Source: Sphingopyxis sp. Root154
GTDB taxonomy: Bacteria; Pseudomonadota; Alphaproteobacteria; Sphingomonadales; Sphingomonadaceae
Direction: 5' to 3'
DNA length: 64,000 nucleotides
Assembly (NCBI RefSeq): GCF_001427105.1
Contig: NZ_LMGI01000003.1
Span: 102,618-166,617, forward strand
The notes below the pieces were generated by a model. The model made no database searches. It saw only the letters and a list, made by a program, of their open reading frames with translations, and was not told the DNA's origin. This document shows positions 34,370-42,784 of the stretch, in pieces (position 1 is the stretch's first letter; each line of letters begins with the position of its first letter). A program made the translations under genes and the position numbers.

Positions 34370-34780
34370 ATGGTCCGTCCGATCATCCTCTATGGCATCA
34401 ATCTCGCCGCCGCGGCGTTCCTGCTCGAATGGCTGAATTACAAACATGTGGTGCATCGCTGGTCGACCGAATTCTACGTCATCTGCGTCGCCGTCATTTG
34501 CGTTGCGCTCGGCATATGGGCCGGCAACCGGCTGACCGCGCGGCCGCGTCAGGCTTTTGTGCGCAACGACGCGGCGATCGCGGCGCTGGGGCTCAGCGCA
34601 CGCGAATGCGAGGTGCTGGAAATGCTGGCGGCAGGACACGCCAACAAGGTGATTGCGCGGCAGCTCGATATCTCGCCCAACACCGTGAAGACGCATGTCG
34701 CGCGCGTTTATGAAAAGCTGGCGGTCGCCAGCCGCACGCAGGCGGTACAGAAAGCGCGGACGCTCGACATCCTGCCGTAA
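34370..34780 (+). CDS. Membrane-anchored LuxR-type HTH regulator
   Basis: A 136-residue protein with two membrane segments at the N-terminus (IILYGINLAAAAFLLEWL, then EFYVICVAVICVALGIWAG) and a C-terminal LuxR/FixJ helix-turn-helix (LSARECEVLEMLAAGHANKV, NTVKTHVARVYEKL). The sensor and output are on one small chain, with no receiver domain. The next gene encodes a DUF4199 membrane protein, so the pair may sense membrane state. The ATG follows a weak GAT/CGGATC context. Confidence 0.85.
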   Translation: MVRPIILYGINLAAAAFLLEWLNYKHVVHRWSTEFYVICVAVICVALGIWAGNRLTARPRQAFVRNDAAIAALGLSARECEVLEMLAAGHANKVIARQLDISPNTVKTHVARVYEKLAVASRTQAVQKARTLDILP

Positions 34781-34878
34781 AATCGGACTAAACGCGTCAA
34801 ATCACCCGTTTGGGCGATAGATTCCGGCCGTTGTTTCGGTCCATCCCGCGTGGCATTCATCACATGGGGAGACAGAAT

Positions 34879-35415
34879 ATGGGCAGGATCATTGCAGTAT
34901 ACGGCGCCATCGCGGGCGTCATCGTCATTCTCGGCATGTTTATCAGCATCACCTTCGTCGCCGACCATGGCACGATGGGCATGGTCGCCGGCTATCTGTC
35001 GATGCTGGTCGCGCTGCTGTTCGTCTTCATCGGCGTGAAGCGCTATCGCGACATCAATCTGGGCGGTGTGATCAGTTTCTGGAAGGCGCTCGGCGTCGGG
35101 CTGGGCATCGGGCTGGTCGCGTCGCTTTTCTATGTCCTCGGCTGGGAGCTCTATATGTGGCAGACCGGCGGGACCTTCATGGCCGACTATATTACCAAGA
35201 GCGTCGAGGATATGCGCGCCGCCGGCAAACCGGCCGCCGAGATCGCGGCGTTTTCGGCCGAAATGGGTGCGATGGCGGAGCAGTATAAAAACCCGCTGTT
35301 CCGCATGGCGCTGACGCTGACCGAGATATTCCCGGTCGCGCTCTTGGTATCGCTCGTTTCGGCGGCGCTGCTGCGCAATAGCAGCTTCCTGCCCGCCATG
35401 CAGCCGCGCGGATGA
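34879..35415 (+). CDS. DUF4199 membrane protein
   Basis: A 178-residue protein with four likely membrane helices. Between helices three and four lies a soluble loop (ADYITKSVEDMRAAGKPAAE), typical of DUF4199. The function is unknown for the family. ATG 34879 is favoured because GGGGAG lies seven bases upstream; ATG 34864 is possible. It follows the LuxR-type membrane regulator by 98 bases on the same strand. Confidence 0.85.
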   Translation: MGRIIAVYGAIAGVIVILGMFISITFVADHGTMGMVAGYLSMLVALLFVFIGVKRYRDINLGGVISFWKALGVGLGIGLVASLFYVLGWELYMWQTGGTFMADYITKSVEDMRAAGKPAAEIAAFSAEMGAMAEQYKNPLFRMALTLTEIFPVALLVSLVSAALLRNSSFLPAMQPRG

Positions 35416-35476
35416 GATCGACGGGAAGAAGGCCGGTCTTCTTCCCATCCTCGCTTCTTGCCGCTATGGGCGCGGC

Positions 35477-37078
35477 ATGACTGACTTGCACCTTCACCCT
35501 TCGCTGCGCGAACCCGCGCAAACGTCCAAGGCCTGGCCGTTCGAGGAAGCGCGCAAGCTCGTCAAACGCTATCCGGATGGCAAGCCCGGCGGCGAGGCGA
35601 TCCTTTTTGAGACGGGCTATGGTCCCTCGGGGCTGCCGCATATCGGCACCTTCAACGAAGTGCTGCGCACGACGATGGTCCGCCGCGCCTATGAGGCGCT
35701 GACCGGCGGCGCGCCGACGCGCCTTGTCGCGTTCAGCGACGATCTGGACGGGTTGCGCAAGGTTCCCGACAATGTTCCGAACGGCGACATGCTGCGCGAA
35801 TATCTCGGCAAGCCGCTGACCGCGATCCCCGATCCGTTCGGCAAGTATGAGAGTTTTGCGCATCATAACAATGCGATGCTGCGCGAGTTTCTTGACCGTT
35901 TCGGTTTCGAATATGAATTCGTCAGCTCGACCGAGCAGTACAAGGCGGGCTCGTTTGACGAGGCGCTGAAGAATGTCCTGCGCCACAATCAGGATATCCT
36001 CGACATCATGCTACCGACGCTGCGCGCCGAGCGCGCGGCGACCTATTCGCCGATCCTGCCCGTCAGCTCGAAGTCGGGAATCGTGCTGCAGGTGCCGGTG
36101 ACCGTCGTCGATGCCGATGCGGGCCTTGTGTCGTTCGAGGACGAGGGTGAGACGATCACGCATAGCATCCTTGGCGGTGGCGCGAAGCTGCAGTGGAAGG
36201 TCGACTGGGCGATGCGCTGGGTCGCGCTCGGCGTCGATTACGAGATGTACGGCAAGGATCTGACCGACAGCGGTGTCCAGTCGGGCAAGATCGCCAAGGC
36301 CCTCGGCGGGCGCAAGCCCGAGGGGCTGATCTACGAGATGTTCCTCGACGAAAAGGGCGAGAAGATCTCGAAGTCGAAGGGCAATGGCCTCAGCCTCGAA
36401 CAATGGCTCGACTATGGCAGCGAAGAGAGTCTCGCCTTTTTCGCGTATCGCGAGCCCAAGGCGGCAAAGCAGTTGCACATTGGCGTGATCCCGAAGGCGG
36501 TCGACGAATATCTGCAGATGCGCGGCAATTATCCGTCGCAGGACGGCGACAAGAAGCTCGGCAACCCGGTGCATCACGTCCATGTCGCTCGCGGCGAGCA
36601 AATTCCGGCAAGTGAATTGCCGGTGACCTTCGGGCTGCTGCTCAACCTCGTTGGGGTGATGGGCGCCGACGCATCGAAGGATCAGATCTGGCGCTACCTC
36701 GGCCAATATGTCGAGGGGGCCGACGCGGCCGCCTATCCCGAGCTCGACCGGCTGATCGACAATGCGATGGCGTATAACCGCGACTATGTCGCGCCGACGC
36801 TCCATCGCCGCAAGCCGCAAGGCGGCGAGGCCGCGGCGCTGAAGGAACTCGACGGCGAACTCGCCGCGCTGCCCGCCGATGCCTCGCCCGACGACATCCA
36901 GAATATCGTGTATGCGATCGGCAAGAACGAGACCTATGGCTTTGAAAACCTGCGCGATTGGTTCAAGGCGCTCTATGAGACGCTGCTCGGGTCGAGCGCC
37001 GGACCGCGCATGGGCAGTTTTATCGCCTTGTTCGGCATCGACAACACGCGGCGGTTGATCGCCGAGGCGCTTGCATGA
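35477..37078 (+). CDS. lysS: Class I lysyl-tRNA synthetase
   Basis: A 533-residue enzyme of the class I LysRS type known from archaea, spirochaetes and many alphaproteobacteria, unrelated to the class II enzyme of E. coli. It shows the HIGH-like motif GLPHIGTFNE, the KMSKS-like motif EKISKSKGNGLSL and the following helical domain. It charges tRNA-Lys. The asparaginase-like gene overlaps its stop by four bases, indicating one operon. Confidence 0.97.
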   Translation: MTDLHLHPSLREPAQTSKAWPFEEARKLVKRYPDGKPGGEAILFETGYGPSGLPHIGTFNEVLRTTMVRRAYEALTGGAPTRLVAFSDDLDGLRKVPDNVPNGDMLREYLGKPLTAIPDPFGKYESFAHHNNAMLREFLDRFGFEYEFVSSTEQYKAGSFDEALKNVLRHNQDILDIMLPTLRAERAATYSPILPVSSKSGIVLQVPVTVVDADAGLVSFEDEGETITHSILGGGAKLQWKVDWAMRWVALGVDYEMYGKDLTDSGVQSGKIAKALGGRKPEGLIYEMFLDEKGEKISKSKGNGLSLEQWLDYGSEESLAFFAYREPKAAKQLHIGVIPKAVDEYLQMRGNYPSQDGDKKLGNPVHHVHVARGEQIPASELPVTFGLLLNLVGVMGADASKDQIWRYLGQYVEGADAAAYPELDRLIDNAMAYNRDYVAPTLHRRKPQGGEAAALKELDGELAALPADASPDDIQNIVYAIGKNETYGFENLRDWFKALYETLLGSSAGPRMGSFIALFGIDNTRRLIAEALA

Positions 37079-37566
37079 GCGAGGTCATCGACATCTTCAC
37101 CACCGGCGGGACGATCGACAAAGTTTATTTCGACGCATTGAGCGAGTTCCAGATCGGCCCCGCGGCGATCCCCGACATGCTGCGCGAAAACAACGTCCAT
37201 GTTCCGCACCGCGTCACGCAACTGATGCGCAAGGACAGCCTCGAGCTGGACGACGCCGACCGCGAAGCGATCCGTGCCGCGGTCGCCGCGAGCGATGCGT
37301 CGCGCGTCCTCGTTACCCACGGCACCGACACGATGGTCGTCACCGGGCGCGTGCTCGCAGGGATCGCGGGCAAGACGATCGTGATGACGGGCGCGATGCA
37401 GCCCGCGTCGGTGCGCGCGAGCGATGCCGAATTCAACGTCGGCTTCGCGCTCGCGGCGGCGCAGACACTGCCGCCCGGCGTCTATGTCGCGATGAACGGG
37501 ATGATCTTCGACCCCGAAAAGACGGTCAAGGACCGCGCCGGCGCGCGTTTCGTGCAGGAAGGCTGA
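37075..37566 (+). CDS. Short asparaginase-like protein (N-terminal domain only)
   Basis: A 163-residue protein equal to the N-terminal half of bacterial L-asparaginases. The nucleophile motif FTTGGTID, the second Thr-Asp pair in VTHGTDTMVV and a late lysine (KTVKDRAG) that could fill the catalytic Lys position are all present; the usual C-terminal domain (about 150 residues) is absent and there is no sign of a frameshift beyond the stop. It may be an active short form, or a regulator. ATGA overlap with lysS suggests coupling. It is convergent with the desaturase. Confidence 0.82.
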   Translation: MSEVIDIFTTGGTIDKVYFDALSEFQIGPAAIPDMLRENNVHVPHRVTQLMRKDSLELDDADREAIRAAVAASDASRVLVTHGTDTMVVTGRVLAGIAGKTIVMTGAMQPASVRASDAEFNVGFALAAAQTLPPGVYVAMNGMIFDPEKTVKDRAGARFVQEG

Positions 37567-37574
37567 TCAGCCTT
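37559..37574. terminator. Perfect palindrome over two stop codons
   Basis: AAGGCTGATCAGCCTT is a perfect 16-base palindrome centred on the junction of the plus-strand TGA (37564-37566) and the minus-strand TGA (37569-37567). T bases follow on the plus strand. It may act as a small two-way terminator. Confidence 0.5.
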
Positions 37575-38598
37575 TTACGGTAACCTGTCGCAGCACCGCG
37601 GCGTAGCCCGGCGCAATCGTCATCGAATCATGCTTGCCCGCGCGGCCAAGCGCGGCATGCACCTGCGGCAGCCGATAGCAAGGCACACCCATGAACAGGT
37701 GATGCTCGGCATGATAATTCACCCAATATGGAGCGACCGTCGCGCGCGCCAACCAGCCGGCGTGCGTGGTGCGCGCGTGTGTGAAGGGATCGTCGCTGCC
37801 CGTCGTCGTGCACGCATGCTCGGCGATGTTGCGAATGCGCAGATACAGCTGGAAGGTCGTCGCAAGCCCGGCAAGCCAGAGCAGATAGGGCGTCCAGCCA
37901 TAGAGCGCGAGCGACGCCGCGAGCAGCACCGCCTGCACGACAAGGAAACGGCCGACCGCGCGCGCCACCGCCATTGCGCCCGCGACATCGATCGTCGGTG
38001 ACGTCATGCCGTCGTCGGACTGTTTGTTGAACGGCGTCCCGGCCTTGGTGCTCGCGCCGCTTTTCTGTCCCTGTTCGCCGCGCAGCATCGCTTTCAATCC
38101 GACGATGGCGAAGCCGAATTGCGCCAAGCGTTGCTTGAAGAAGGTCTGGCCCGTCATGTCGCGCAGAACCTTGCGCCAAAGGCTGGCGCGCGTGGTGGGG
38201 AAGGGCTTCGACAGCGACAGGTCGGGATCTTCGGGCTGCTGGGTGAATTTATGGTGCTGGAGATGATAGGTGCGATAGGCAATCAGGTCCGATCCGACCG
38301 CCGCGCCGGTCAGCCATTGGCCCAGGAAATTGTTGATTTTCCGGTTTGGGTGGAGCGCGCCGTGCGCCGCGTCGTGCATCAGGATCGCGAGCCCGAGCTG
38401 GCGTCCTCCGACGAAGATGACGGCCAGCAGCCACGCCACCGGGTTCTGTGACCATGCGGCAAGGCCGACGAGCGCGATACTGACGATCCACGCGTGCGCG
38501 ACCAGCCAGATGCCGCGCCACGAACAGGCGCGGGTGAGTGCCGACCATTCGGCGCGGTCGAAAAAGCGGTCGGGCGGGAACAGGCGGACGGCGGGCAT
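37567..38598 (-). CDS. Membrane fatty-acid desaturase
   Basis: A 343-residue integral-membrane di-iron enzyme with all three histidine boxes: HDAAHG near residue 77, HHKFT near residue 116 and HAEHH near residue 298. There are four to six membrane helices, the first near residues 28-50. It should insert a double bond in a membrane lipid chain or a related substrate; the position of the bond cannot be read from sequence. ATG 38598 starts the family-like part. The upstream gap towards the GGDEF gene (189 bases) shows no other gene. Confidence 0.9.
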   Translation of the reverse strand: MPAVRLFPPDRFFDRAEWSALTRACSWRGIWLVAHAWIVSIALVGLAAWSQNPVAWLLAVIFVGGRQLGLAILMHDAAHGALHPNRKINNFLGQWLTGAAVGSDLIAYRTYHLQHHKFTQQPEDPDLSLSKPFPTTRASLWRKVLRDMTGQTFFKQRLAQFGFAIVGLKAMLRGEQGQKSGASTKAGTPFNKQSDDGMTSPTIDVAGAMAVARAVGRFLVVQAVLLAASLALYGWTPYLLWLAGLATTFQLYLRIRNIAEHACTTTGSDDPFTHARTTHAGWLARATVAPYWVNYHAEHHLFMGVPCYRLPQVHAALGRAGKHDSMTIAPGYAAVLRQVTVKG

Positions 38599-38787
38599 GA
38601 CCGATCTATAACGAGTTGCGAACCGAAACGTAACCCCTTCCGTTTTGGCACAATATCGGCGGAAATCGCAGGCTTGAGGTAAGGATTTGGAAACCCCTTC
38701 CGGCCACTGGTTGCCGCGACCATAAAAGCGGGGAATATCGGGACATTGGGGGTTCGGCGCAACATCATCCGGCCGGGAGGCAGCGAT

Positions 38788-41385
38788 TTGCCATCGGGCG
38801 AATCGCCGTTCGATTCGCCGGAATTCGTCGCGCACCTGATGCGCGTGGCAAAGCTATGGCATTATGTGCTGATCGGCCGCGCTCTTGCATTCCTGACCTT
38901 CGCTTTCGCGCCGGGCCTTGCCGGCTTCCTCGATGATCCTTTGCACTGGCTGGTCATGGCCACCGGGCTGGCATGCGATGTCGCGCTGACGGTGATCGGG
39001 CAGGCGATGCGCAAACCGCGCCCAATCGCGCACAGCCAGGTACGGCTGATGGCGATGTTGTGCATGACGCTGATCGTGCTCGGCACATTGCTCAACGCCG
39101 CCGCGACCTTCGATGCGATCGCGGTCCCCGACGGCAGCCGTCATTTCGATGCCTTTGCTGCCATCCACATCGGCTCGCTCCTCGTAGCAGCGTCGGCGGT
39201 CGCGGTGGTCCGTCCCGCCTTTTTCGCCTTCGCGGGTGCGACGGCGCTGGGCGGGGCGATTGGCGTCGCCTCCTGGCCGTTCGCGGTCGCAGGTTTCGTT
39301 TTCCTCGGACTGCTGATCGTCATGATGCGCGAGGATGTCCGGCACCAGCGCCGCGCGACGCGCGCCGCGCGGCTGGGCGTCAGCGACCAGCAGCGCGCAC
39401 TGAACCTGATGCGCGATTTCGAGCGCGCGGGGCGCGGCTGGTTCTGGGAAACAGATCGCTATGGCCAGCTCGTCTATATCTCGCCAACCGTCGCGGCGCG
39501 GCTCGACCGGCCGCTCGCCGACCTGCTCGGCCATCCCTTTACCGACATCATCCGCAAGCGGATCGGCAACGACGAAAGCGAAGAGCGGACTCTCGGTTTC
39601 AGCCTGTCGTCGCGCACCCCGTTCAAGGAGCTGACGGTGCAGGCCGCGGTGCCGGGCGAGGAGCGCTGGTGGTCGATTTCGGGCCAGCCGATCAGCAACG
39701 AACTTGGAAATTTCCAGGGGTTCAGAGGCAGCGGCACCGACCTCACCGACAAGAAGAGGTCCGAGCGCGAGATCAACCAGCTCGCGCGCTACGACACGCT
39801 CACCGGCCTTGCGAACCGCCGCCACATCACCGACCTGCTCGAACGCGCGCTCAAGAGCCATAGTGGGCAGCCGCAGCCCTGCGCGCTGCTGCTGATGGAC
39901 CTCGACCGGTTCAAGGCGGTGAACGATACGCTGGGGCATCCGGTGGGCGACCAGTTGCTGCAGCAGGTCGCGGGGCGGCTGACGCAGATCGTCGGCGACA
40001 AGGGACAGGTCGGACGGCTCGGCGGCGACGAATTCCAGATTGTCGTGCCGCAGATGAGCCAGCCCGAGAAGCTTGCCGGCATCGCCAATGCGATCATTCT
40101 GAGCCTCGCCAAGCCCTTTTCCATCGAGGGCGAGCAGGTGCGCGTCGGCTCGTCGCTCGGCATCGCGGTGTCGGAGGGGCAGGGCGTCTCGGTATCGGCG
40201 CTTGTCCGCAACGCCGACCTTGCGCTTTATGCCGCGAAGGACGCGGGGCGCGGCGTCTATCGCTTCTATGCCGACGCGATGCACAATCAGGCGAGCGAGC
40301 GCAAGGCGATCGAAGATGCCTTGCGTGACGCGCTGGCGAAGGACGAACTCAGGCTGCTTTATCAGCCGATCGTCGACGTCGAGAGCGAGCGGATCACCGG
40401 GTTCGAGGCGTTGATCCGCTGGCACCATGCGACCGACGGCCTGATCAGCCCGTCGAAATTCATCCCCATAGCCGAGGAGTCGAACCTGATCGTGCCGATC
40501 GGCGAATGGATCATCCGCACCGCCTGCGCGACGATCGCGCACCTTGGCCCCGGATATCGCGTCGCGGTCAATGTCTCGCCGCGCCAGTTTGCGAACGAAA
40601 AGCTGCCCGCAACGATCATGAGCGCGGTGTCGGCGGCGGGCATTCGTCCCGAGCAACTCGAGCTCGAGATCACCGAGGGCGTCTTCCTCGACGAGAGCCC
40701 CGAGAATCTCGCGATGTTCCAGAAATTGAAGCGCACCGGGGTGCGGCTGGCGCTCGACGATTTCGGCACCGGCTATTCGGCGCTCGGCTATCTGAAAAAG
40801 GCGCCGTTCGACAAGATCAAGATCGACCAGAGCTTCGTCCTCGGCGCCGCCGATCCCAGCAGTATGAACGCCGCGATCATTTCGTCGATCGTCGGCCTTG
40901 CGACCGCGCTTAACATGGAAACGACAGCCGAAGGGGTCGAGACGCATGACGACCTCGCGCTGATCCGCGGGCTCGGGTGCAGCCATGTTCAGGGCTATAT
41001 CTATGGCAAGCCAATGGATCTGGTCGAGGTACTGGCCCTGCTTCGCGAGGGCGGCGGGCGCGTCGAGGCGAAGGGGTACAAGAGCGCACGCGAGGCGCGG
41101 CTGACGACCTTCCGCACGATCCAGGTCGGCAGCGGCGGTTATCAATATGAGGGGATCGTCCGCAACATATCGTCGCGCGGGGCGCTGATCGAGGGCCTAT
41201 GGAATGTTCCACCCGGGACACCGCTGACCCTCGAATTCGGCGCCGACCAGATCTTCGATGCCGAGGCGCGCTGGTCGGCGGGCAACCGCGTCGGCGTGAA
41301 ATTTGCCGAAGCGGTCGAGATCGACGGGCTGACCGGTCCAAAGACGGTCACGCCGGCGCGGGGACGAATCCGCCGCGCCGCGTGA
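38788..41385 (+). CDS. Membrane PAS-GGDEF-EAL-PilZ protein (cyclic di-GMP turnover)
   Basis: An 865-residue protein. About five or six membrane helices (to residue 190) lead to a PAS-like domain (WETDRYGQLVYISPTVAAR), a GGDEF domain with an intact RLGGDEF site, an EAL domain with EALIRW, NVSPRQF, ELEITEG, DDFGTGYSAL and AEGVET all intact, and a C-terminal PilZ-like domain. No RxxD inhibition site precedes GGDEF. It could make, split and sense cyclic di-GMP. I chose the TTG at 38788 because GGGAGG lies seven bases upstream; a TTG at 38746 is longer but lacks this site. Confidence 0.9.
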   Translation: MPSGESPFDSPEFVAHLMRVAKLWHYVLIGRALAFLTFAFAPGLAGFLDDPLHWLVMATGLACDVALTVIGQAMRKPRPIAHSQVRLMAMLCMTLIVLGTLLNAAATFDAIAVPDGSRHFDAFAAIHIGSLLVAASAVAVVRPAFFAFAGATALGGAIGVASWPFAVAGFVFLGLLIVMMREDVRHQRRATRAARLGVSDQQRALNLMRDFERAGRGWFWETDRYGQLVYISPTVAARLDRPLADLLGHPFTDIIRKRIGNDESEERTLGFSLSSRTPFKELTVQAAVPGEERWWSISGQPISNELGNFQGFRGSGTDLTDKKRSEREINQLARYDTLTGLANRRHITDLLERALKSHSGQPQPCALLLMDLDRFKAVNDTLGHPVGDQLLQQVAGRLTQIVGDKGQVGRLGGDEFQIVVPQMSQPEKLAGIANAIILSLAKPFSIEGEQVRVGSSLGIAVSEGQGVSVSALVRNADLALYAAKDAGRGVYRFYADAMHNQASERKAIEDALRDALAKDELRLLYQPIVDVESERITGFEALIRWHHATDGLISPSKFIPIAEESNLIVPIGEWIIRTACATIAHLGPGYRVAVNVSPRQFANEKLPATIMSAVSAAGIRPEQLELEITEGVFLDESPENLAMFQKLKRTGVRLALDDFGTGYSALGYLKKAPFDKIKIDQSFVLGAADPSSMNAAIISSIVGLATALNMETTAEGVETHDDLALIRGLGCSHVQGYIYGKPMDLVEVLALLREGGGRVEAKGYKSAREARLTTFRTIQVGSGGYQYEGIVRNISSRGALIEGLWNVPPGTPLTLEFGADQIFDAEARWSAGNRVGVKFAEAVEIDGLTGPKTVTPARGRIRRAA

Positions 41386-41394
41386 CAGCCGCGA

Positions 41395-42666
41395 TCAATC
41401 GGCGATCCGGCCGCGCGCCATCACCCAATCGACCTTTTCGAGCACGGTGACGTCGCTCAGCGGGTCGCCGCTGACCGCGATCATGTCGGCCGACATGCCC
41501 GGCGCAATGCGGCCGATCTCGTTTTCGAGCGATAGCAGTTTCGCCGCGACCGTCGTCGCGCTCGCCAGCGCCTCGCGCGGGGTGAGGCCATGTTTGACGA
41601 GCAGCGCGAACTCCTGCCCGTTGCGGCCATGTTCGAACACGCCGGCGTCGGTGCCGAAGGCGATCGGCACGCCGAGCGCCCTGGCCCGCGTCACCGCCTT
41701 GCCGACGTCGTTCAGCGTCATGCGCACCTTGTTCTCGACCGTCGGGGTATAGATGCCCTTGCCGAGCCGCTCGCGAATTCCCTCGAACGCCATCAGCGTC
41801 GGGACGAGATAGGTGCCCTGGGCCTTCATGACCTTCAGCGTCGCGTCGTCGGCGAAGGTGCCGTGCTCGATGCTGTCGATGCCCGCCGCGGCCGATGCGG
41901 TGATCCCGCCCGCGCCGTGCGCATGCGCCATGACCTTCAGGCCCAGCGAATGCGCGGTGTCGGCGATGCTCTGCAATTCGGGGCTGGTGAAATGACCCTC
42001 GAGTCCGCGCCGCTGCTGCGACAGCACGCCGCCGGTCGCGGTGATCTTGATGACGTCGGCCCCCGCGCGCGATGCCTTGCGGACCTTTTCGGCGCATTCG
42101 AGCGCGCCGGTGCAGGTGTAGCCCTGGTCGAGCACGTCGTGGACGTCCTCGCGAAAACCGGTGACGTCGCCGTGGCCGCCGATGATCGACAGCGCGGGAC
42201 CGGCAGCGACGATGCGCGGACCCTCGATAAAGCCGGCGGTCGTCCCACGGCGGAGGGCGTAGGCGGTATATTGCGCCGAACCTGCCTCGCGCACCGTCGT
42301 GAAGCCCGCGCGCAGCGTAATACCGGCATTCTTGGCGCCGACGACGACGCCCCATTCGTCGGGGTCGACCGTCGCGGCGCGATAATCCTCGCCCGGATCG
42401 CCGGTCAGGTGGACGTGGAGGTCGACGAGGCCGGGCAGGAGCGTCTTGTCGCCGAGGTCGACGATTTCGGCGCCCGCGGGCGCTTCGGCGCGGCCCGGTG
42501 CGATCGAGGTGATGCGATCGTCGGTGATGGTGATCGTCGAGGGGCCTTGCGCGGGCTTGCTGGCGTCGGTGATGACGCGTCCCGCATAGACGATGGTGGT
42601 TTTCGCGTGCGCCGCCGTACCCAGCAGCGCCAGCGTCGCTGCCGCGACCATTCCCAATTTACGCAT
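41395..42666 (-). CDS. Exported metal-dependent amidohydrolase
   Basis: A 423-residue secreted enzyme: a signal peptide (about residues 1-21) then an amidohydrolase barrel with metal ligands in LVDLHVHLTGD, a later AHAHGAGGI, DSIEHGTFAD and the catalytic Asp in FGTDAGVFEHG. It resembles the imidazolonepropionase/prolidase-like branch that cleaves peptides or cyclic amides in the periplasm. Start ATG 42666 gives the cleanest signal. It is convergent with the GGDEF gene, nine bases away. Confidence 0.88.
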   Translation of the reverse strand: MRKLGMVAAATLALLGTAAHAKTTIVYAGRVITDASKPAQGPSTITITDDRITSIAPGRAEAPAGAEIVDLGDKTLLPGLVDLHVHLTGDPGEDYRAATVDPDEWGVVVGAKNAGITLRAGFTTVREAGSAQYTAYALRRGTTAGFIEGPRIVAAGPALSIIGGHGDVTGFREDVHDVLDQGYTCTGALECAEKVRKASRAGADVIKITATGGVLSQQRRGLEGHFTSPELQSIADTAHSLGLKVMAHAHGAGGITASAAAGIDSIEHGTFADDATLKVMKAQGTYLVPTLMAFEGIRERLGKGIYTPTVENKVRMTLNDVGKAVTRARALGVPIAFGTDAGVFEHGRNGQEFALLVKHGLTPREALASATTVAAKLLSLENEIGRIAPGMSADMIAVSGDPLSDVTVLEKVDWVMARGRIAD

Positions 42667-42725
42667 GAAGTCTCCCCTGTCTGATCGCGCCACCGTGGCG
42701 CGGCGGGCGGGGGAGGGCAAGCGCA

Positions 42726-42755
42726 TAAAAAGAGGGGCTGGCAAGCCAGCCCCTC
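42726..42755 (-). terminator. Intrinsic terminator of the RcnB-like gene
   Basis: GAGGGGCTGG (42732-42741) pairs with CCAGCCCCTC (42746-42755) around a 4-base loop, followed on the minus strand by TTTTTATG. It lies about 30 bases past the RcnB stop. Confidence 0.88.
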
Positions 42756-42784
42756 AGTTTGTCATCTGATAACCGAAAGGAATA

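Noticed and set aside
38854..41145. A 763-codon minus-strand frame over the GGDEF-EAL gene
   Set aside because: Antisense shadow; the opposite frame has all catalytic motifs.
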